Shown here one piece after another: positions 58,939 to 64,000 of a DNA stretch of 64,000 nucleotides. Source of the stretch: Fonsecaea monophora (taxonomy: Eukaryota; Ascomycota; Eurotiomycetes; Chaetothyriales; Herpotrichiellaceae); assembly GCF_001642475.1 (NCBI RefSeq), contig NW_019173984.1, positions 62,001 through 126,000 of the forward strand, read 5' to 3'. The translations under genes and the position numbers were made by a program. Under the pieces are notes generated by a model. The model worked only from the letters and a program-made list of their open reading frames with translations. It did not search any database and was not told the DNA's origin. Positions within the stretch are counted from its first letter, which is position 1, and each line of letters opens with the position of its first letter.

Positions 58939-60528
58939 GCTACCGCTCCCCGCGTCGTTGGATGTTCACCCTTTGGCCTTTGTCTACCCGGGTCCAAGTT
59001 CTCGGTACGGAGGGTGCAACGACATACAGATCCAGAATTCTTCATCATCCGACACGGGGTAACCAGAGCCTGATGTCCTTCTCAGGAGTTCGTCTAGAAG
59101 AGTCCCATCTCCCATCACTCAGCCAATCTTCCAGACCATACATCGATTGGAAACTCGGAGAGGGAAAGGAAAAAAAGAAAGAGAGAGAGAGAAAGGCGGG
59201 AAATAACAATCTCAACATGTACGTACAGTGACGTTCATTTCGACGTGTATGTGTTAAAGTGTGCATGTATAGAGGTAGAGCCCTCTCCTCCCGTCGTGGT
59301 TTCTATTTCCAACCCTCGGCATCAAATCTAGAGGGTCTCCTTCTCTTGTTCTTCTGACTGGTCGAAGAGTTTAGTCAAGGGCTCTCCCGTCTTGGCCCCA
59401 GGTGCCAAGTGAGCCTCCGAAACAGGTCTAGCACAACCCGTGTACTGTACCACTCGACCTTACCAGGGCTGGGTAGGCGCCTCTGAGTATTTGCCTAGCT
59501 GGCTAGCTCCTCTGGTCACTCGCTCTCTTCTTTACCCTGTGCCTGTAGTCCCATTTCTCTGTGTCTCAGTGGTCTTTATAAGCTGTACTATTCCATGTGG
59601 ACGTGCTCTTTGAAGTTCAATACCTTTAACTTCAGTGGTCTTGGAGAAATAAAAATCGCTGTTTTGGGATGGTCCGAGGTCGAATTGGGTCCCGTCCCGG
59701 AGCGAAACTCTCCCGGAAACTCTGTTTGAATGTTGCCCGGCTCTTGATGTGCTGGAGTATGTGCTCCATAGACATGACTAGGCTTGAGAGACTGCATCGG
59801 TCATGATTCCTGGGCAACAGAAGAGGCGATTCCTGTTCAGCGCACGATTGGACCGGGCTGCAAGACTCCGTGTGCGACGCATGCGCCTGACAGGAAACGG
59901 CCCAGACCCCGCCGTGAGGCTGAAACCGAAAATGCCCCCTCCACAGCACGGCTGCATGAGTTTGCGAGCTTGCCCATCACCATATCCCTGCTGCGGAAAA
60001 GTCATTTGTCAGGTCCATGCCCTGCATTTGCACAGCCAAGAAGTCTGTCTGGGTCAGATGGCCACCGGACGGTTGTGGTGGTGTCTCCTGTCGCAGATCC
60101 ATCGCATCTTTGGTGATCGCTCGAGAAGTTGCGGTGTCGGTGGCGCAATATCCCCAAAGACTAGCCCCCCTTGTTGTTCAGTTTGGGTGGTCGCCCTAAG
60201 AACATGATACGCTGCCTGATGTGATTGTTTCAATAAGAACAGGCTCTGTTTGCGTTGAGGTTTGCTGCAAGTGTCTAGCCGCTGTTCCGACAGCAGAATT
60301 ACTTGACCATGTCACACCGGCGATTCGCCAGTGCCCAAGCAGTGTTCGCTCCCAGGATGTAAGCGAACCAAAGTCCCTAGGACCGCTGTTGCTCTTGCGG
60401 GCGCGTACATTTGGAAGCTGAGGCAGACAACGCTTCGAATCTTTTGCGCGCAAACGGACCACCATGCCTAACAGCCGCAAAAACAAACCTGGCAGGGGCC
60501 CCGGATAGCTGCAAGGCAGGTCATCACA

Positions 60529-62661
60529 TCAGTCACGCTCTTCTGCATAACCGTTTGTCGACAGCAGATTCTGAAGCCGCTTCCTGGTCGCCTTGACGTA
60601 GCTCTTGAAGCTCTTGCGGCTCATCTTACTGCTGTGCCCACTGTGTCCACTGCCCACACTTCCCCCCTCGGGATGCAGTCCGTCGGCCTGAATTTTCAGA
60701 CCCAACTCTGCTGGTAGGTGTTTTATGCACTCGTCACAGAACAGTGGGTAATTGAACTTGGTGCTGATTCCCCAAAGTTCGACAATGACTTCTTGGATGG
60801 TCGGGCGCGACTCGACCTTCTTGGAGACCATCCTGCCACCAAGCATGAGCAGGCTCCTCATCGGTTGCTCCCTTCCCCGCTCTTCGCAGCACGCGGTTTC
60901 AACCCATCTGCTGACTTCGTCCAGATGATCCACGTAAATTCGCAGAGCCCGGATCTCGTTTGTCCCGGTCCTGATCATGGCACTCAGTATCTCCAGGAAC
61001 GTGCACCCGAGAGAGAAGACGTCTGTCGACCTCCCATGGGGCTGAGTGGTGCTGTCGTTCTCTGGAGCTCGATATTCGTACGTGGACTCAAAGCGACCAT
61101 GAGTTCCACTGCCGCTCTGGGGGTCGAAGTGGTAGGCAAGACCAAAGTCAGCTACATAGTACCGATGGTCGTGATACAGAATATTATCAGGCTTAATATC
61201 TCGGTGTCGGGTGTCTTTCCTGTTGTGCAAATAATCCATGGCAAGGCTGATACAGCCGAATGCTTTGAGCAAGATCGGCTTGAGTCTCGCGCGGTCGTAA
61301 GTATTCCGGCAGTATTGGTTGAGCAGGCCCAGGAGATTACAATCAGCCGCCGGTGTGGCCAGAAAGGCGAACTCATCACTACCTCTTTCATAAGACTTGA
61401 CGTACTTCAAGATGTGGTGGTGCTTCAATCTCTTCAGGTTCTTCACTTCGTTCTCCAGATGCTGGCGTGACGCAGGAGTTGCTTTCTGACGCTTTCTGGC
61501 ATAGAATCGAGGCGTCGCGGACTGGTGTGAGAGATCGCGCACCTTGTCGACAATACTGTAGGATCCATCATTGGAGTAGATCTCCTCGGATTTCAAGGGC
61601 AGAGGCTCCAGGGCTCGAAATGTAACGTGGGCCCCTTCAGGCCATTCTTTCCATCTCGCGCGGGATTGTTGGTCACGGAAAAGATCACCGACTCGTGAGG
61701 CGTCGCTCGCTCCGGAGAATATCACTTGTAGCTTGTTGGTGTCAAACGGAAGGAAATCGTCGTTCCATCGTCTGTGTAGGAATCGATCAAAGTAAGCGTG
61801 GCCATTGTGTAAGTGGCTCAGGACCGTCGCAATCATGGCCATATTCTTGAGATCCTCAAACTTCCCTCGGTCTTCTATCTGCGGAGTGATTGCTTGCCAG
61901 GCCTCACAGAATGCTTCCAGCACCATCCTGGCTCTGTCGACGTGTGACCTTTCGATCGAGATGCCGTCATGTGGTCCGCTGGCAATGTTTGATTTCGTCA
62001 ACCCGTCGACAGTGGGAATTTGCCTCCACAGAAACCACAGGTCGCCAATCTTGAGCCGGCCAGCGGTGCGAGGTTCGTGCGCAAAAGTTGCAACTCGTTG
62101 CTGCCTGAGGGTAGACTCAAGCCGCATTTTGAACCATTCAGTCAACTCTTCCAGCACCGTGACTTGCCGGTTGGCGTTCCGAGCGATCTGCTCCCGTTGC
62201 GTCCTCGTATTGTCAGCGCCGGCAATCTCAACTGTGTGTAGTTCCCCAATCAGCTCTTTGATTTCCTTTATTGCGGTTTCGAATCTCTGTGATGGTTCCC
62301 TGGCATGGTCTTAGAGACTGGTTTCTCAGTTTCTGCGTCCCCGTCTCCAGATATCTTACCATTCGCGCAGCTGTTCGCTTGGAACGCTGTTGTATCTTGT
62401 AACCTCCACCGCAATGACATCGGCCTCGTCCGAGATCAGCCTCAAGTACCGCTCAGCGACCGGATTTGGCCTTGTGCTGTGTCGGTGAGGTCGTATATAG
62501 GTCTGCCACGTCTTCAAGCCGATGATGATGTCGTCGACGGAGCTGATAATGTCGTGCGGGCCTGGTTCCTCTGCATGGTTGGTCGCACGCCGCGCGAGAG
62601 ACAGCGCGTTGGTCAGTTTGTCGACGATTGACTGGCAGCACGTCTCCAGCTGGGCCGTCAT
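60529..62661 (-). CDS. serine/threonine protein kinase with helical N-terminal region
   Basis: The 690-aa product comes from exons 62661-62360 and 62299-60529 with a 60-nt intron (GTAAGA...TGCCAG). Residues 1-190 are almost all amphipathic helix. The kinase domain runs from about 340 to 620: catalytic Lys in YARKRQK (about 370), ENEVKNLKRLKHH, HRDIKPDN (466-468), DFG (485-487), YRAPE. The glycine loop is degenerate (DGSYSIVDKV). This build, a helical N-terminal region followed by a kinase, is common among Pezizomycotina kinases linked to heterokaryon-incompatibility-like gene sets. The C-terminus is basic and Ser-rich. It is divergent from a HeLo-like gene 375 bp away. The ATG at 62661 is the first in frame; upstream codons lack one. 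Substrate and role are unknown. Confidence 0.8.
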
Positions 62662-63036
62662 GTCAGTTCCATGAATGTGACCCGCGCACCGAGTACACCT
62701 GGTCGAGGGTGATTTGAAAAGATAGACAGGGCGAGAATTCTCTGTGCTTCGTTGGCATGGCAGGGGGACACCTGAAGACCACACCACATTGCCCGGTCAC
62801 AGGGACGCACAGGCGGGATAGGGTCATCCGGGGGGTGTCTGCATTCTTTATTGGAAGGGTTGGGAAGGCGGTGTTGGGAGGGGCGCAGCAGAATGTCACA
62901 CAAGCCTCGTATTCACACATTCCCCCCCTTAAAAGGGAGCCCAACTCTGACACTGGGACTCTTCGCACACCAACCCGCCCCCCCATATCCTTAGGCTTCT
63001 TGCCCTCTGGTTCTCACCAGGCTGATCTTTCTCTCG
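62662..63036. promoter_or_regulatory. divergent intergenic region, kinase / HeLo-like gene
   Basis: Only 375 bp separate the two divergent ATGs. A GCACCGAGTACACC element lies near 62687, related to the window's GAGTAC motif. A shared promoter is inferred from geometry alone. Confidence 0.5.
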
Positions 63037-64000
63037 ATGGACAAAAGCCCGTCGGCGCGGGTCATTGACCAGGCTCAGGATTTATATCAGCTCATGTTCT
63101 CGTTCAGCCAGACTCTTCTCGCCCACTCTGATCGTGACCTTGACCATGTTCGCCTCCGGACGGATGCAAACCTCCTCAAACTGTCGACTTGGAAGCAAAG
63201 TTGGTCGCTGGATTCGACTGCGCTGAGCGAAGCCGACCACGAAAACTCACTCTGGGGCAAGGACGGGTTCCGATCAGTGGCAGAGCGCCTGGAGCTTATA
63301 GGGGCCGAGTGTCAGGAGATACAGAGAATATTGCGCGCCTACGGTCAAGCGAGTGTCAAAGGTTCAAACAAAGCCCTCAATCGTTGGAAGTCGTTGATGC
63401 GAAAAGAGCGCAAACTTCGACCTGTTGACCTGAGAGACCTACAGGAGAGAACTGACAGCTTGAGTCGGTCTCTCGACAATCTCAGCGCCTTGTCCGACCT
63501 GCATTTCCAAGCACACCACAAGATTGCGCCTTCTCTGATCTCGGCTAAGAGTGAGGATGCATTACTGCGGGAGATTGTCAGGAGCAAAGGCGAGTCGACG
63601 CGACTTTATACCGCATGCACGAGACGCAACCTGGACCTCAATCTCGAAATCGATCTATTTTGTCACGAGTGGACACAACTGTCCTCACGGCAGCGGTACA
63701 GGGAGCGGAACCGGGGTTATCACTTCTACTTCAAGACGGGTGACACGCAAGAGATGCAGGAATTGGTTATTGGCCCGCTCAAGGATGAGGCGACCGCAAG
63801 AGCTATCGGGGGCGAACAATCACCGCTTTATTCTGAAAGTGACCTTCTGCAAGCTCTCAAAGCAGCCAAACCCACAGCAGGCACTGGGTCGGTCTTCCAA
63901 CTGGCTGACTCTGGCTCCGCGGCGACTTTCTACTATCGAATCGAGCGCGTCAAGCGACCTCTCATGGTTGAAGGCGGGCCGCTGCCCTTTGCAAATCTCT
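63037..64000 (+). CDS. HeLo-like domain protein, 5' part (runs off window)
   Basis: The open frame from ATG 63037 continues to the last base, giving 321 residues without stop. The N-terminal 210 residues are helical, with LSTWKQSW, LWGKDGFRSVAERLELIGAECQEIQ and RWKSLMRKERKLRPVDLRDLQERTD. This pattern (a Leu/Trp-Gly helix, then a basic RWxxxxxE helix) resembles the fungal HeLo/prion-inhibition domain, found in HET-S and in NLR or kinase fusions that execute allorecognition cell death. The following region (YHFYFKTGDTQEM...) is a different fold, perhaps the start of a pseudo-kinase or other effector domain. The domain call is by eye and moderate. The gene is complete only beyond the window. Confidence 0.5.
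   Translation, partial: MDKSPSARVIDQAQDLYQLMFSFSQTLLAHSDRDLDHVRLRTDANLLKLSTWKQSWSLDSTALSEADHENSLWGKDGFRSVAERLELIGAECQEIQRILRAYGQASVKGSNKALNRWKSLMRKERKLRPVDLRDLQERTDSLSRSLDNLSALSDLHFQAHHKIAPSLISAKSEDALLREIVRSKGESTRLYTACTRRNLDLNLEIDLFCHEWTQLSSRQRYRERNRGYHFYFKTGDTQEMQELVIGPLKDEATARAIGGEQSPLYSESDLLQALKAAKPTAGTGSVFQLADSGSAATFYYRIERVKRPLMVEGGPLPFANL

Larger units (their letters stand above)
57734..60528. other. 2.8-kb intergenic, microsatellite-rich, no gene seen
   Basis: Holds several simple repeats: GA-rich tracts at 58055-58071, 58141-58168 and around 59177-59192; (AGCT)n at 58168-58185; a GAGGTAGT array at 58760-58785; and a 12-nt repeat at 58903-58938. Between them, no ORF resembles a protein. 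Confidence 0.6.

Overview
The window is nuclear DNA of a filamentous ascomycete (Pezizomycotina). The genes have many short introns (mostly 48-85 nt, GTATGT/GTAAGT donors, CTAAC or CTGAC branch sites). The proteins are typically fungal: NIMA, a PhyH oxygenase, an R3H-SUZ protein, fungal Myb/SANT-like small proteins, and what looks like a HeLo/kinase pair. The protein set and a recurrent GTACCGAGTACTCGGTAC-type palindrome suggest Eurotiomycetes, possibly Chaetothyriales, but this is only an impression. No bacterial, viral or transposon gene, tRNA, rRNA or CRISPR array was recognised.

Layout. 1-35 kb is gene-rich and mostly housekeeping. It holds the 3' part of a NEM1/CTD-type phosphatase; an SLC35G-like transporter; an R3H-SUZ RNA-binding protein (minus); a CCHC zinc-knuckle/RS protein (plus); the splicing factor Cwf18/CCDC12 (minus); a mitochondrial PPR-like protein (plus); a 1547-aa PHD + four-CCCH protein; TAF13; eIF3f (minus); an ankyrin-double-BTB protein; the SUB2/UAP56 helicase (minus); the RNase P subunit Rpr2/Rpp21; a small coiled-coil protein (minus); a WBP11-like splicing factor; and the NIMA kinase (minus). 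RNA metabolism is strongly represented, but nothing suggests co-regulation beyond several head-to-head pairs: Cwf18/PPR, eIF3f/BTB, SUB2/Rpr2, and the R3H/zinc-knuckle pair.

37.4-46.2 kb is an 8.8-kb stretch with no recognisable gene, upstream of a two-finger C2H2 transcription factor. 50.4-57.7 kb holds three small paralogues with a Myb/SANT-like helical domain. Their introns split exactly the same codon of the domain in the same phase. They are interleaved with an MFS sugar transporter and a PhyH dioxygenase. 57.7-60.5 kb is non-coding and rich in microsatellites. The right end carries a divergent pair: a 690-aa serine/threonine kinase with a helical N-terminus (minus) and a HeLo-like protein (plus) that runs off the window, reminiscent of fungal allorecognition/cell-death genes.

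The most unusual observation is intron 1 of the zinc-knuckle gene (8578-8633). It reads AT...AC with an otherwise ordinary ATATGT donor and a CTGAC branch site, and only this splice rebuilds the invariant Cys-Cys-His-Cys knuckle. All exon structures were derived by eye from reading frames, splice motifs and remembered family motifs; no search was run.
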